DNA of 64,000 bases, taken from the NCBI GenBank assembly GCA_022702705.1, contig CM040423.1, positions 113,889,738 through 113,953,737 of the forward strand. Direction: 5' to 3'. The position numbers and the translations under genes were made by a program. Shown here piece after piece: positions 1 through 11,440 of the stretch (position 1 is the stretch's first letter; the number at the start of each line of letters is the position of its first letter). Source of the stretch: Papilionanthe hookeriana x Papilionanthe teres (taxonomy: Eukaryota; Streptophyta; Magnoliopsida; Asparagales; Orchidaceae). Below the pieces are notes generated by a model, which saw only the letters and a list, made by a program, of their open reading frames with translations, did not search any database and was not told where the DNA came from.

Positions 1-361
1 TTGCAAACAAGATCACGACGAGAAGAAAACGCCAAATTACGACTCGAAGAATTAGAAAGCTTGGAAGGGAAAAGACTTGCGGCGCAACGAATTTAGAACT
101 ATACCGAAGCTAAGATGGTTCAAGCCCATGACAAAGCCGGTCCGCCCAAGAACCTTCAAAGTTGGTGACCTAGTTCTCGTTCTCAAGAGACCTATCCTTG
201 CACATCGCAAGATAGGAGGAAAATTTAAACCCACTTGGGAAGGACCGTTTGTGGTTGAACAAGTATACTCAGGAGGTTCCTACCAGCTAGTGAATTGCCA
301 GGGAGAACGACATATGCTTCCGATCGATGGACGATACTTGAAAAGTATTACGCTACTTTGA
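1..361 (+). pseudogene. Integrase C-terminal fragment of a third giant element (A)
   Basis: This is the last part of a plant Ty3/gypsy integrase, the enzyme that inserts retrotransposon cDNA into the host chromosome. The frame opening at 77 shows the C-terminal motif GDLVLVLKRPILAHRKIGGK, then WEGPFVVEQVYSGGSY, ending near LPIDGRYLK. It is nearly identical in DNA to the integrase end of element C at 34,207-34,570. Bases 1-76 carry the preceding residues (EELESLEGKRLAAQ) in another frame, so at least one frameshift is present. No catalytic residues lie in this piece. The fragment stops at about 361, where the sequence switches to a reverse-strand LTR of the same family, so it does not continue into its own 3' region. 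The assignment is clear; whether the break is biological or an assembly join is open. Confidence 0.85.
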
Positions 362-1379
362 ATTTCGTAGGGAATGGATCAAGTTTGGAACATTTTGTTT
401 TGTGAATTCAAAGGAAGAAAGTGGAGAGAAAACCACAGATTCGAAGCATTGCAATTTCCCGATCATCTCATTGTGTGGCTTAAATTTAGAAAATCCTAAT
501 GTTTATTTAAATGTTTTGATTTTGTCAATTTTAATTAATGATCATATATTTATATGATAGAATCATACAAATAGCCTCGAAGATGTGAGGGTTTATGTCG
601 TATCAGACGACTACCTCGGAATCCTAAGTCCGGTTAGGGTTTAATTTGCAAGGCAAATGCCTAACAAAGTATTGAGGATTTATAAAAGTAACCACTGAAA
701 TCCTATGGCTTGGTTATTTAATTCTAGGAAAGTTTTGCTAAATAGGTTCAAGTTTTGCTGACGACGATGTTTCTGCTGCCCACCATGCTCCGAGCCTTTA
801 TTGTTGCAGAGGTTTAGTTTGTGAAATCATAAATCAGGAGATGAGAAAAGTGTTTTGATTTAGAGAAGTCTTAATTTTCCAAGTGTTTTTTTGTGTTTTG
901 ATTAAAACAAATCTTAAAGTTGATTATAACGACACCGAGTTAAGATCCCACGGTTCCATCCTTCCGAACATCATTATTTTTATCGGATTCACTTAGTCCA
1001 GATGAATTTGCTAAACTCAACTGAATGAGTTCCACACTTTCATTTAGACCGTGGGAAATCCCGTTAGCAACACGTAGGTTACATCATCCTAGGTATTCCT
1101 GATCATCCAACAGGACGTTTTAATTTAGTTGTAATTGTAGTTTTGTGTTCTGTTTGTGATTAAATTTTGAGTTGTTTTATATTTGAAATGTTGTGGCGGT
1201 GAATTTTATCTTGCAATGACTTTTAACTTAGTTTTGGTTTCAGTTTTAGGGACTATCCTAAAGGTGTGGGTTTTCATGCAACAGTTGTTTATCATGCAAG
1301 AAATGTAAGTGCAATGCGATTAAATAAATTGCAATAATGTAAATTGCAAGAAAATAAATTGCAATAAAATAAAACGTAC

Positions 1380-1405
1380 CTGGAGGGTCTTCCCGTCATC
1401 CCAAG
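1380..1405 (-). other. Putative 26-nt leader micro-exon in LTR (copy B)
   Basis: On the reverse strand a 26-nt block beginning CTTGGGATGACGGG and ending CCTCCAG is preceded by GTGCAG (acceptor-like) and followed by GTACG (donor-like). The same arrangement and length occur in three other LTR copies. A splicing role is inferred from the flanking dinucleotides and their conservation. Confidence 0.4.
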
Positions 1406-1919
1406 CTGCACTTTAAAACACAATTAGAATATTTAAGCAAGTTCCTAGGTAGAGCTAAGGTAAGGTTAGTGGTTTTCTACCAAATTCCTAATCCTATAGC
1501 TAGTCATTTCCTATGACGTCTAGGTCTTTGTATTTTAATGCAGATAACGATTTTTTCATCAAAGAACGACGTTCAATTGTTCTTATAAATGTCCTATCAT
1601 ATTGAGGAATTGCTTAAGAGGAATCTTAAACATCTTTTCAATATTTCTAGGATTGTATTAAGTCCAAATGAATTTAATTATACAAATGAATTAATCGTCC
1701 AAGAATTTCAAGTTTTATTGTTATCTTGCTCAGTGAACTAGACATTTGAATATCCTATATGAAGTAACATTTCATTTAATGTTCTGTTTAGAGTTATGAT
1801 AACTAAAGCTTTTGAGGGTAAATTGGTGTTCAAATGGTTTGTGATTTAGTTTAATTTCACTAATGAGTTTAAATTTGGAATAGTGTTCAAGTTATTTTAA
1901 ATTTATTTTGAATTCTTTA

Positions 1920-2115
1920 TGTCTTAGGTGATGTTATATTTAATTTAATTTTAATTTAATTTAATTGAGTTTTAATTTAATTTAATTCAATTAAGTTTGA
2001 TTTGATGTTAAATTAATTTAATTTGATTTGATTTAATTTTAATTTTAATTTGATTTTTAATTTAATTTAATTTAATTTAATTTTAATTTAATTTTTTATA
2101 TATATTTTTTTAATT
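1920..2115. repeat. A/T pentamer low-complexity tract in LTR B
   Basis: The tract consists of irregular TTTAA/TTAAT pentamers (taatttaattt type). The same tract lies at the same LTR position in C and E, so it is an inherent part of the LTR that varies in length by slippage. Confidence 0.8.
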
Positions 2116-3911
2116 TTAATTGAATTTTTTTAAAAGAGTTTAATAATTTAATTTTAGTTTAATGATTAAGTATTTTAATATTTTGAGTTTGAGTTATCAT
2201 TTTAATTAAGAATTGAATATTAATGAGATAATTAATTTAGGGATTTTTAAATTAAAGAAAAAAAAATCTCTTCCTAATAATATCCCTATTTTAATAATTC
2301 CAATTTTATTATTCTTCCAAATTTAATCCATTATCTATTTAAAGCTGAGAAATTGCTTAATGGGTTTCTACCTTAATTATTTAAATTTCAACTATCCAAA
2401 TCAGAATAGGGATCAAATATTTTACTTGTTAATTTTTTATTAAACCTAAAAGTTTTAATTAGCGATTAAAATTTAATTTACCATTTTACTCCTTTAACCT
2501 TAATAATTCTCATAACTCACTAAATTGAACTCAAATGAACTTGAAATTTTTAGAGGTACTTCACTCATGTCAATAAAGACATAGAGGAGAAAATGTGATT
2601 TTTCTGTATTTAATTTATTTATATAATTATTTTTGGTGGAAAATAGTGATTTCCAAGGAAAATTTAATAACATGACCAAGGGAAAGTTTCTGTCCTTAAG
2701 AAAATTAGAGGACATTCCCAATGACCAGTGAAGCACTTGGACTAATTTTGGTGATTTTTTGAATTATATTATTTTTATTATAATTATTTTAAGTTTTGAG
2801 TGTTAATTAATTTAAAAATAAAATAAATGTTGAAAAATGGATTTATAATTTTCAAAATCTCTCTGATATCAAGGAAATTAGAGAAGCAAATTTTCAATTT
2901 TCTGATTTTTTCTATGATTTATTATAATTATTTTAGTGAAAATGCTAGAAAATACATTTTTTTAATTTTAAAATTACCTTAAAGCTTTAAAATTTAATAT
3001 TATCTCACCAAAATAGACCTAAGAAAAATGTGAGATTTGTTCCTATGTGATTAAAATTCTAAAAATGTGACATTTTGGTGAATTTTATTATTTTTGTGAT
3101 TTTTATTATTTTTTAATTATTAAAAATATTAAAATATTATTAAAATCAACTTTTTAGAAAATTGAAATTTTAATTTTCTTTAGGTTCCCTGATATCAGAG
3201 AGGCTCCAAAACCAATTTGGTGAATTTTTGAAAGGTATTTTAAAAGTTATGAATTTTTAAAGTTTAAAATGGCGTTAAGTGGCTTAATCAACCCAATTAG
3301 TGGGCTAAATCAAGTCCACCGACCTCAAACTTTTATGGTGGATTCCTCTGATCCCAAAGGTCAGTGGAGAATTGATTTCAAGTCAATTTGATGCATGGTT
3401 AACTTTAATTAATTAAAAACCTATTTTGGGTTTTAAGCCAATTAGGTTGTTTTAATGGACTAAGTCAAAACCTATTTTTCCTAAGGTTCTCTGGTCATAA
3501 GAAACATCACCAAATTTTCCTAGAATTTATTTCACAATATGCTATTTATTGGAATTAAAATACTCAAAACAAAGAACTCCGAATTTGAAAAATCAATAAC
3601 TTTTTCATATGGATGGCTCTCCCGACTTTGGAAAATTCGGGAATGTTCCCAAATTCAGAGGCTTCAAAAGTCCTATGGTCTCATGCCATGGTGAATTGTA
3701 TGCATGCATGGAGAATTAAAATAATGCAGAGAGTAAATAAATTATAAAAAATAAAATACTGATGAAATTAAATGATTTCTTTTCCACATTATTCTCCTCT
3801 CGTTCACTAAGCAAGAGGGTATTTTTTATTTTATTTTTCCCCATTTTTCTACACAGAGATATGAATTTTTGAAGTTTAGAATTAAATAAATAAAAATACC
3901 CTAATTTTCTA

Positions 3912-4125
3912 TTTATCCACGCGGCGCCGCGCCAACCCCCAGCCTCCGAACGCACACGCGTCGCGGCCCCATTCGACGCTCGCCACCCGAGCCGCAGCCG
4001 GGCCCCGCGGTTCTCGTACCGTCTCCTGGTCCGACGCCATCTGAGCCGTTCGTCCGCGTGCATTGAATGGACGCATCCGTTCATCGTCCCCGAGCGTCTC
4101 ACCCGAGAGCCGGCCCGACACTAAA
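3912..4125 (-). other. CpG-rich leader segment of LTR B
   Basis: This is a sharply GC- and CpG-rich stretch (GCGGCGCCGCG, CCGGGCCCCGCGG) inside an otherwise A/T-rich LTR. It lies downstream of the TATA box on the reverse strand, so it would be part of the transcribed leader. Counterparts are at 21,440-21,625, 41,875-42,088 and 53,865-54,085. Confidence 0.7.
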
Positions 4126-4700
4126 TCCTTAAGATCTTCACTGTACTCAATGGATTTTTATGTTCTTATGTTTATGGATTCGTCTTGAAGAGACGAACAT
4201 TCATACGGTTAACATGCGGCATTGAAACTAAGGCATTCGAGTCAGGAGAATCTCGTGTCGCCGGGATGAAGAATTAGCTCATACCTTTGCTCGAGAAGGC
4301 GGCCGACCGAGAGTCGTTGCACCTTCGATCGGATCCCGGCGCAAGCTCCGCATGAAGTCTCCTGGTCCGTGAATTGTCCGGATGTGATTTCGACCAAGCC
4401 CGATCAAAAGCTTGGAGGCCGGAGCAACCGGGGTGGCCCGGAGATGGGGCTTTGGCGCGGGTGGACACCTTCCCTCGTCCGTGTGAAGGTAGAACTCAAT
4501 CAATTTGGGAATTGGCTCACTGTGGAGAAGTGTCCCGGTTTTGGGGAAAATTTCAACTCTGAAACTGAGCCTGCGGAGAGAAATGGCAGGGGGATCTCAC
4601 TGGGGATCGAAGTGCTCGTGCATGGGGAGGAGTCCTGGAACAATTTTGGCAAGAGTTTCTGGCAAGGTTTGTGCTCAGCTCTCTGCAGCCGAGAGGGGTG

Positions 4701-4714
4701 GAGTTTAAATAGAG
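4701..4714 (-). promoter_or_regulatory. TATA-type LTR promoter, element B
   Basis: The reverse strand reads CTCTATTTAAACTC, identical in core to the boxes in the other LTRs at the same relative place, about 2.3 kb from the LTR start. This puts the U3/R border shortly after it. The transcription start itself is not visible. Confidence 0.6.
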
Positions 4715-7008
4715 AGGGTGGAGGGCCTCCTGTGGAGAGTTAGGGCTTGGGATCAGCTGCTCTTGGCAGAGAAGAATAGCTACAATGGCCACCGGTGATG
4801 GGGCAACAAGAAAGCAGAATTTCAAAGATTGCTCACATGCGAGCTCTCGGCCATGGTGTTTTCCGGCGGGCCTGGTGGCCGGCCGGCCGGCATGGGTCAT
4901 CCTCAAGGTCAGGTGGGTCAGGGCTGGGGCTTGGTGCAAGCAATTGGCAATTGCCATGTGTAAAGGCTTTGATTCAAAGTAGACTAGGCATGGCTATTTT
5001 GAGTCTAAATGGGTCAATCCACCCATTCGGGCTTGGTGCACCCTTCAAGGTGGGCTTTGGATGCTGTGGGGGATCAAAGGGATCAGCTGGTTTGGCATGG
5101 AGAAGTCTCCATCCAAATATATTTGGATTAAATTTAAGTTTAGGTGAAACATGATTAAGGCTAATGAGCTTTAGGATTAAGGAAAGCCCCCTCTTCTTAC
5201 CCAATATGGTGATGGTGGAGTGTCCAAAGCTCTCATGGCTCACATGTGGCTCATGCATGGCTTCATGGCTCACCTTTGGCTTGGCAAAAAGTTTGGTCAA
5301 TTTCCATAAAAAAGGATTTTAAGGATTTTGGATAATTTGTGCAAATTTGGATGAAGCTTCATTTAGAATTATTTGATCATTGGTTTAGGACTTAGGGATG
5401 ATTTTAATTGAAAGTATGATGAGGGGGAAATGTCATATGGGCTTTGGGAAGAATTTTTGGGGTTTTGATTTGGGTGGAAGGCTTTTAAAAATGGCTTTGG
5501 CTGAATGGGGCCTTTAAGTTTAAAAATGAATTTATGGATGGGAATTTTGTAAAGAGGTTGGGCCAAATAATTGTCGGGTTTAGCTCATGGATGTGTCATG
5601 AGTGACTTGAAGCAAATTGGGGTGATTTGGATTTGAATTGGGTTGAATTGGGCTCTTTTGGTGAATGGGCCAATATAGGTCCAAGTGGCCAAGTTGGGCC
5701 AATGTTGTATTAGGGTTGAAATTGATGTATAATTAATGTTGGAGAAAATATTTATGGGAGTGTTTCAAAGAGGTTTTGACTTTGGTTGGGCTTGATTTTG
5801 GGGTTCGTCATTTTAAGAAGCTTAGTTTAGGTCAAAAATGGGCCTTTTAACTCGGGGTTGAGTTTCAGTGGGGTTTGGGTCTAAATTTTGGGCAAATCGT
5901 GTTAGTATTTTGCTCAGGGAATGTTAAGGAAGATTTTAGAAAGATTTTGGGTTAATTGAATTGAATTGGGTGAATTTGGGTTAAAGTTTGGATCATGGGT
6001 CCAAATTGGGCTTTAAGGCCAAAAGTGAGATCGATCCAAATGTCAATCAAATTGGGCTTGGATTTGGTCTAGATTGGTATTCGGGATATTGATTTAAAGT
6101 TTAGAATTGAATTGGACAAACAATAACTGGTAGGTTTGGTTTGATATCGGGTGCACTTAGATAAAATGGGTCAAATTGGGGGTTTTGACAAAAGTGTGGC
6201 AAATTGACAAAATTGGCCCATGGTGTAGTTTGACAAAATGAAATTGGGAATATTTGGGATTTTCTGGAATTTTCTTAGAATTTTCTGAATTTTTGGATTT
6301 TTAGGCCAAGAGAGGGGTATTTCTGTATTTGAGGGTATCGGGGGAGGCTTTCTGGAATTTTGGTATTTTTTGGTATGGATGATCAGTTTAAGTATGGAAA
6401 TGTTTGGGATCGATTTTGGAGAATTTTGGGTAATTTGGAAATTTTTTGAGAAATTGGGGTAATTTCTGCTTGGGTAAAGTATGCGTAGGTCCTTGGCTTC
6501 AAAATTAAAATTGAGAAATTGAAGATCGGGTGGATGTAGTGGAAAGAAGTCATTTTCATGAGCCATTTAAGCCATATCAAGCCCATATGAGCCATGAAGG
6601 GACTCATTCGAGGCATTCACTACGTTGTTCCTAACCCTCTGGCCCAAGGGCTCGGGGTTAAGGACCATCCATGTGAATCACCTACATGAGTCAGATGTCA
6701 AGTTGGGTATGGGTGTAGTTTTAGGAAGTGTGTGAAAGTTTAGTGTATGTGTAAGTCACTCTCTTCACTGTATCAAAGCCACCTGTATGCATTCTAAGGC
6801 CAAAGAGTCTGAGTAGGAACTCATCCTTTAAACTTCCACATTCGATTTCAACCCTCTAGGTGATTAGGTCTACAATAAGTTTGTGGAGTTTCAAAAGGAG
6901 TTAAGAAGTGGTTTGAATTCTAAAAAGGTGGGTCCCAATTCTAGTCCTCTAAGATAGTCAAAGAAAAAGCCTAAGGCTAGATCCTAAGTACTAAAGAGAA
7001 GAAGAGAA

Positions 7009-7029
7009 GACCTCATCAAAAATGAGGTC
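7009..7029 (-). other. LTR-terminal hairpin, element B
   Basis: GACCTCAT and ATGAGGTC form a perfect 8-bp inverted repeat around a 5-nt loop, starting 4 nt inside the LTR end. It is present in all four copies whose start is visible. Confidence 0.7.
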
Positions 7030-7033
7030 AACA

Positions 7034-7052
7034 AATGGACCCCCAATAGGTG
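7034..7052 (-). other. Probable polypurine tract of element B
   Basis: The stretch next to the 3' LTR reads ATTGGGGGTCCATTTG on the reverse strand. It is only weakly purine-rich, so the call rests on its position against the LTR and on conservation with 38,889-38,905. Confidence 0.35.
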
Positions 7053-7554
7053 TGGTGAGTCGACGGAGCACACCGCGCGTATTGGTGTTGACCCAAGCGA
7101 TCAACAAAACCAACACAAAAATCCAAGTGACAAACTTAGGATCAGGCAGGAGTTGGCCGGGGAGTAAGAAGTACATCTCCGAAACCGGAGATTCCCGAAT
7201 CCCGCCTGGGAAAGGAAAAGGAGGTGAATCCCGAATCACATTTAATTCTGGGAATTTCGATTTTAGATTTTATTTTGTTTCAATTTAAGTTTTGATGTGT
7301 GAGTTTAGATTTCAATTTTGAGTTTCAATTTAGATTGGAGTTTGTCAAAATTAATTTGAAGGATTCGATTTGGAATGGAAATCGGAATTTTGAGGTTTTA
7401 GATGTAACATTTTCAACTCAGTAGTAAATTTAATTGATAGATTAACGTTGCAAATTTAGAAGAGATTTTAGTAATGTAAAGTTGATGGAAATTCTTGTTC
7501 CAAGTAGTTTGATTATTTATCAAAGGCAATAGAAATAATCCTAAAGCATATGGG

Positions 7555-8880
7555 GCCGCTGATGTAAAATCCTCGACCCAAAAGGTTTTAATTCGATGTA
7601 TTTCAAGGTAATAAAGAAATGAATCCTAAAGCAATATGTACTGGGATGTAAAACTTTGACCCAAAAGTTCAATTCGATGTATTTTAAAGGCATTAGGAAA
7701 GAATCCTAAAGCGTTGCAGTCTTGGATATAAAAATCCCTGAATCTAAAAGCTTTTCCAATTCGATGTATTTCTAAAGGTAACAGAAAGAATCCTAGCAAG
7801 CAGCCTTGATATAAAATCCTCGACCCAAAAGGTCAATTCGATGTACTGCGTTGCAATAGGAAAGAATCCTGTGTTAAAGGTAGCCCTGATGTAAAATCCT
7901 CGACCCAAAAGTTTGAATTTGATGTATTTCAAGGCAATAGAAAGAATCCTAGCAGTGCAGTTCCTGATGTAAAATCCTCGACCCAAAAGTTTCCGAATTG
8001 ATGTATTTCAAAGGCAAAAGGAAAAGAATCCTAAAAGTAATATACTGATGTAAAATCCTCGACCCAAAAGTTTGAATTTGATGTATTTCAGTGCAATAGG
8101 AAAAAGAACTTAAAGCAAAGGCAGCTTCTGATGTAAAACTTCGACCCAAAAGGTTGAATTTGATGTGAATTTCTTACAGTAACAGAAAGAATCCTAAAGC
8201 AAAGGCGCCTTGGATGTAAAATCCTCGACCCAAAAGTTTGACTCATGTATTTTGCAAGGCAATAGGAAAAGAGTCCTAAAGCAAGCAGCAGTCTTGGATG
8301 TAAAATCCTCCACCCAAAAAGGCCGAATTTGATGTATTTCAAAGGTAACAGAAAGAATCCTAGTGCTAGCAGTCTGATGTAAAATCCTCGACCCAAAAAG
8401 TTCGAATTTGATGTATTTCGCTGCACAGAAAGAATCCTAGCAAATTGCACCCTTTGGATGTAAAATCCTCGACCCAAAAGTTTGAATTTGATGTATTTCA
8501 AAGGTGCAATAGGAAAAAAATCCTAGCAAAGGTACTGGGATGTAAAATCCCCGACCCAAAAGGTTGAATTTGATGTACTCGCTGCAATAGGAAAGAATCC
8601 TAAAGTTAAAGGCAGTCTTGGATGTAAAATCCTCGACCCAAAAGTTTGAATTTGATGTATTTCAAAGGCAATAGGAAAAGAATCCTAAAGCAAAGGTACT
8701 GGATGTAAAATCCTCGACCCAAAAGGTTTGAATTCGCTGTATTTTTGCTGCAATAGAAAGAATCCTAAAGGCAGTCTTGGATGTAAAATCAATCAAAGTT
8801 TGAATTTGATGTATTTCTAAGCAATAGGAAAGAATCCTAAAGAAGTATAGCCTTGACAAAATCCTCGACCCAAAAGTCAA
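7555..8880 (-). repeat. Tandem repeat array, about 80-bp units (element B)
   Basis: About 17 units share the core GATGTAAAATCCTCGACCC, each followed by AATTTGATGTATTTC and GGAAAGAATCCTAAAGC. Units vary from about 78 to 87 bp with many small indels. The array sits between the AlkB-like module and the 3' LTR, exactly as in C on the other strand. Long ORFs through it come from the periodicity and are not proteins. Confidence 0.92.
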
Positions 8881-9230
8881 TTTGATTGAGATTCGAAATC
8901 AGAAAATTAAATTCGAGATTCGGAAGGATGAGTTTGAACCGATAGAAATTTGATTTCTCTAAGATTTGATTTGAAATTTGGAAGATCAAATTTGAAATTT
9001 GATCGAGATTGGATTTGAAATTTGATCGAGAATTTGATTTGTGATTTGAAAAAGATCAAATTTGAATTGGACGAGAGTGGATTTGGAATTTGTTCTCGAG
9101 AATTTGATTTGTGACTTGAAAAGATTGAAATTTGATTTGGAATTTGGAAAGATTGAATTTGAAATTTGATTTGAAATTTAGAAGGATGGAATTTGAGATT
9201 TGTGCCGATTTCGTTTATCTTTTAATGATT
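8881..9230 (-). repeat. Low-complexity AAATTTGA/GATCAAATT short-motif repeats (element B)
   Basis: This is a run of imperfect GAAATTTGATTTG-type motifs of about 10-25 bp. The counterpart in C is 36,790-37,230. It forms the 3' untranslated part between the AlkB module and the 80-bp repeats. I see no coding signal. Confidence 0.75.
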
Positions 9231-9449
9231 CAAATTTTATTTTATCGTTTATTTAATGTTCATGTGAATTTGGTGTTTGTCATTTTTTAAGATTTTTTTT
9301 TTAGGAAAGTTTTCTTTATTCTTTTTTTCTTTATTTCTTTTCTCGTTCACCAAGTTCATTTAACTTTAATGGCGTTTCCCAACTAATTTGCACAAAAGAG
9401 GTGAAGGCCAAAAACGTTGACATGGTCACTTTCATTCCAATCATGTTGA

Positions 9450-11150
9450 AAATACATCACACAACTCGATCCGGAATACATTTCATACAATCCATGTAGA
9501 TCAAACGGACTGTATGATCTTTGTTGGTCCATCAAAAGAAGCATTTGTCAAAAAAAAAAAATCCATGTCTGAATGGTGGGGTACATGGTTAATAACATCA
9601 CCTTCCAAGCTACCCCCGGCAAGGATGCCGGCCGGATGTACGTCTGAGGTGTGATATTTCCCATGTAACTCCCGCTCGTAAGGCCGGAGGTTCTCTAGTT
9701 CGGGTCTGGTTGGAAATGGTAAGGTATCTTGCTGCCGTCCATTCTCCCCGAAAGTAACTGAGATCCGCTCCACCGGCACTCCCCGGTATGCAATGCTTAG
9801 CGATATCTCGCTCCGTTGCCCTTCGCATCATGACGGAACCCCACCGGAAATGGTATCTTTATCGGCCTCGGAACTCACCCGGGTCTGCTATCCGAGGTCG
9901 ATCCGAACATGATGTCACACTCGTTCAAGAAAGAAACTCGTGTGGCAGAAGACCGACGAAGTCGTGGTGATCTATATGTGGGGGGCATGCAGTCACCCTG
10001 TTTGCAAATGCCGATAATGCAATGGCCGGCATGCAATCAAGCAGAACCCTCCATGTTATCAATCTTTTTACCATTCTCCCGATGACTAATGGCAGCATCT
10101 TGATTTACTCGCCCATGACGGAGTATCCCCCTTGGCTTCCCTTCGTCTTCAGCAAGTTATAGCAGATCCGCATTGTATTGTGATTCATCCTTTCCATGGC
10201 ATCCATCTCCGGGGTTCCGGTATGTGTTTTCTCAAAACGGCTTGGGCTCATTCTCTTCAAATCCCTAGACACAATCCACGATTTGCCGTTGTTCATACTC
10301 CGAGAATACGTCGGTATGTAGCTCGAGGCCCTCTAGTATGTTGATCCTTCTTCCTTTAATTCTCTCAAAGTATCTAAAAGTTTTCTTTTCAACATTCGCA
10401 TCCTCTCCAAATTTCGTATTCCGGAATGATCCGCCGATGGCGAGGCCTTGTGACATATTGTGATGGTGTGTTCAATCCCTTCACGTTCCCCTCGCATACT
10501 TCGGCTCCTTAGGATGATGCTCCGTCGGGACATCTCGGGTTGCTTCAACAAGGTCATGCATTATCGGTGGTTCTATCCGGTGGCGTGCAGGCCTTCTTTC
10601 TTCCTCGATCTTCTCGGGGATTTCCCCGGTTCTTTCGTTATCCCAGAGTTCGTCTCCTTTCTTCTCGTGTTCCCCGGTGAACCGGTGTCCTTGAAATGTG
10701 TGTGCCGGCATTAGCAATTGTCTCGTCGCGCTAGTCCGCAGCTAGTTTTGTTAACATCTTACGATACGGCGATTCTTATTTCTTCGTTGCGTGGCTTTGA
10801 GAGTAGCTCTCCGCACTTTTGAATCTCTCTCGGGCGCGGCGCCGACAAGCTCGCTCCGCCGTAGCGACTACGGACTTCATTTTCTTATCTTCTTCTCGTG
10901 TTTGCTTTTCTTTTCTTGTTTGCTGATCGGGGTGGCTTGGGCCACCCACTCTCATCATCACCGCCCGGGCAAGCTTGGCCAACCGGGACCCAGTCACTTT
11001 CCTCGTACCGTAGGCTCCGCCGGTGCGAAATTCGAGTCAATCTCGATTATCGCTCCATCTTTCACCCTCTTCTCATCGAGTGCAAGGCTTACGCCATTCT
11101 TAAAGTTCGTGACCAACCGCCCGTTCGAGAGCTTCGAAAAGACAAGGAAA
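9450..11150 (-). pseudogene. ALKBH9-type AlkB dioxygenase module carried by element B
   Basis: AlkB proteins are Fe(II)/2-oxoglutarate dioxygenases that remove methyl groups from nucleic acids; the plant ALKBH9 group includes m6A RNA demethylases. On the reverse strand the core runs from 10,339 (ILEGLELHTDVF) to about 9,674 (NLRPYE). Recognisable pieces in order are HTGTPEMDAMERMNHNTMR, GDC-PP-HID (HID codons 9,970-9,978), the distal His in KHCIPG (9,793-9,795) and VERISVTF with the 2-oxoglutarate-binding Arg at 9,765-9,767. Upstream (about 10,500-11,150) lies a basic, charged N-terminal part (EEDKKMKSVVATAERACRR) without a family match. Several frameshifts, for example an extra C before HID, break the frame, so it is not translatable as read. 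It lies downstream of integrase on the coding strand of B, the same slot as in C. It is therefore cargo of the element rather than a host gene. Confidence 0.85.
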
Positions 11151-11199
11151 AGGATCGTGGCCGTACTAAGAAGAACAAGAACATTAAGAAAATGTTTAT

Positions 11200-11440
11200 T
11201 AAAGATACATTTTTTTTACATATATATATATATATATATATTTTTTTTTCAAATTTAATGTAGAATGAAGTAGGATAAGATCGTGGAATAGATTTCCGAT
11301 TTGAAAAAGAAAACAAGGAAAACGTATTATCATGACTTTATTTATCTTAGCACATTTTATTATTTTTGGGTTCTGACCAATCATAAGTAATTACTTCGCC
11401 CGTGTTTCTTAGGGATGAAGAATTCATTCCTTCGAACATC
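11200..11440 (-). other. INT-AlkB spacer with (TA)n microsatellite
   Basis: This is an A/T-rich non-coding spacer between the integrase end and the AlkB module. A (TA)n run lies at about 11,219-11,240 next to T-runs. The equivalent spacer in C has a long A-run instead. Confidence 0.7.

Larger units (their letters stand above)
362..7033 (-). repeat. 3' LTR of element B, truncated at its 3' end
   Basis: This is a long terminal repeat of the giant family read on the reverse strand. It starts at 7,033 with TGTTGACC and runs leftward. It matches the + strand LTRs at 18,503-25,779 and 38,906-46,253 over almost their whole length in the same order: start hairpin, A/C-rich U3, TATA box, CpG-rich leader, A/T pentamer tract, and the late block with CCGTGGGAAATCCCG. 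It ends near 362, roughly 500 bp short of the expected CGACA end, because it is joined there to an integrase fragment of the opposite strand. ORFs inside it are on various frames with no family resemblance and are not genes. Confidence 0.88.

Noticed and set aside
4553..4957. 134-codon reverse-strand ORF and overlapping + strand ORFs near 4,369-5,154
   Set aside because: They lie in U3/R of LTR B in a GC-richer stretch, are not conserved in frame among LTR copies, and show no domain.
7744..8880. Reverse-strand ORFs with repeated GRGFYIR peptide
   Set aside because: Same artefact in the B tandem array.
10791..11263. 155- and 121-codon + strand ORFs
   Set aside because: They are antisense to the AlkB N-terminal region of B and end in the (TA)n tract; no family resemblance.
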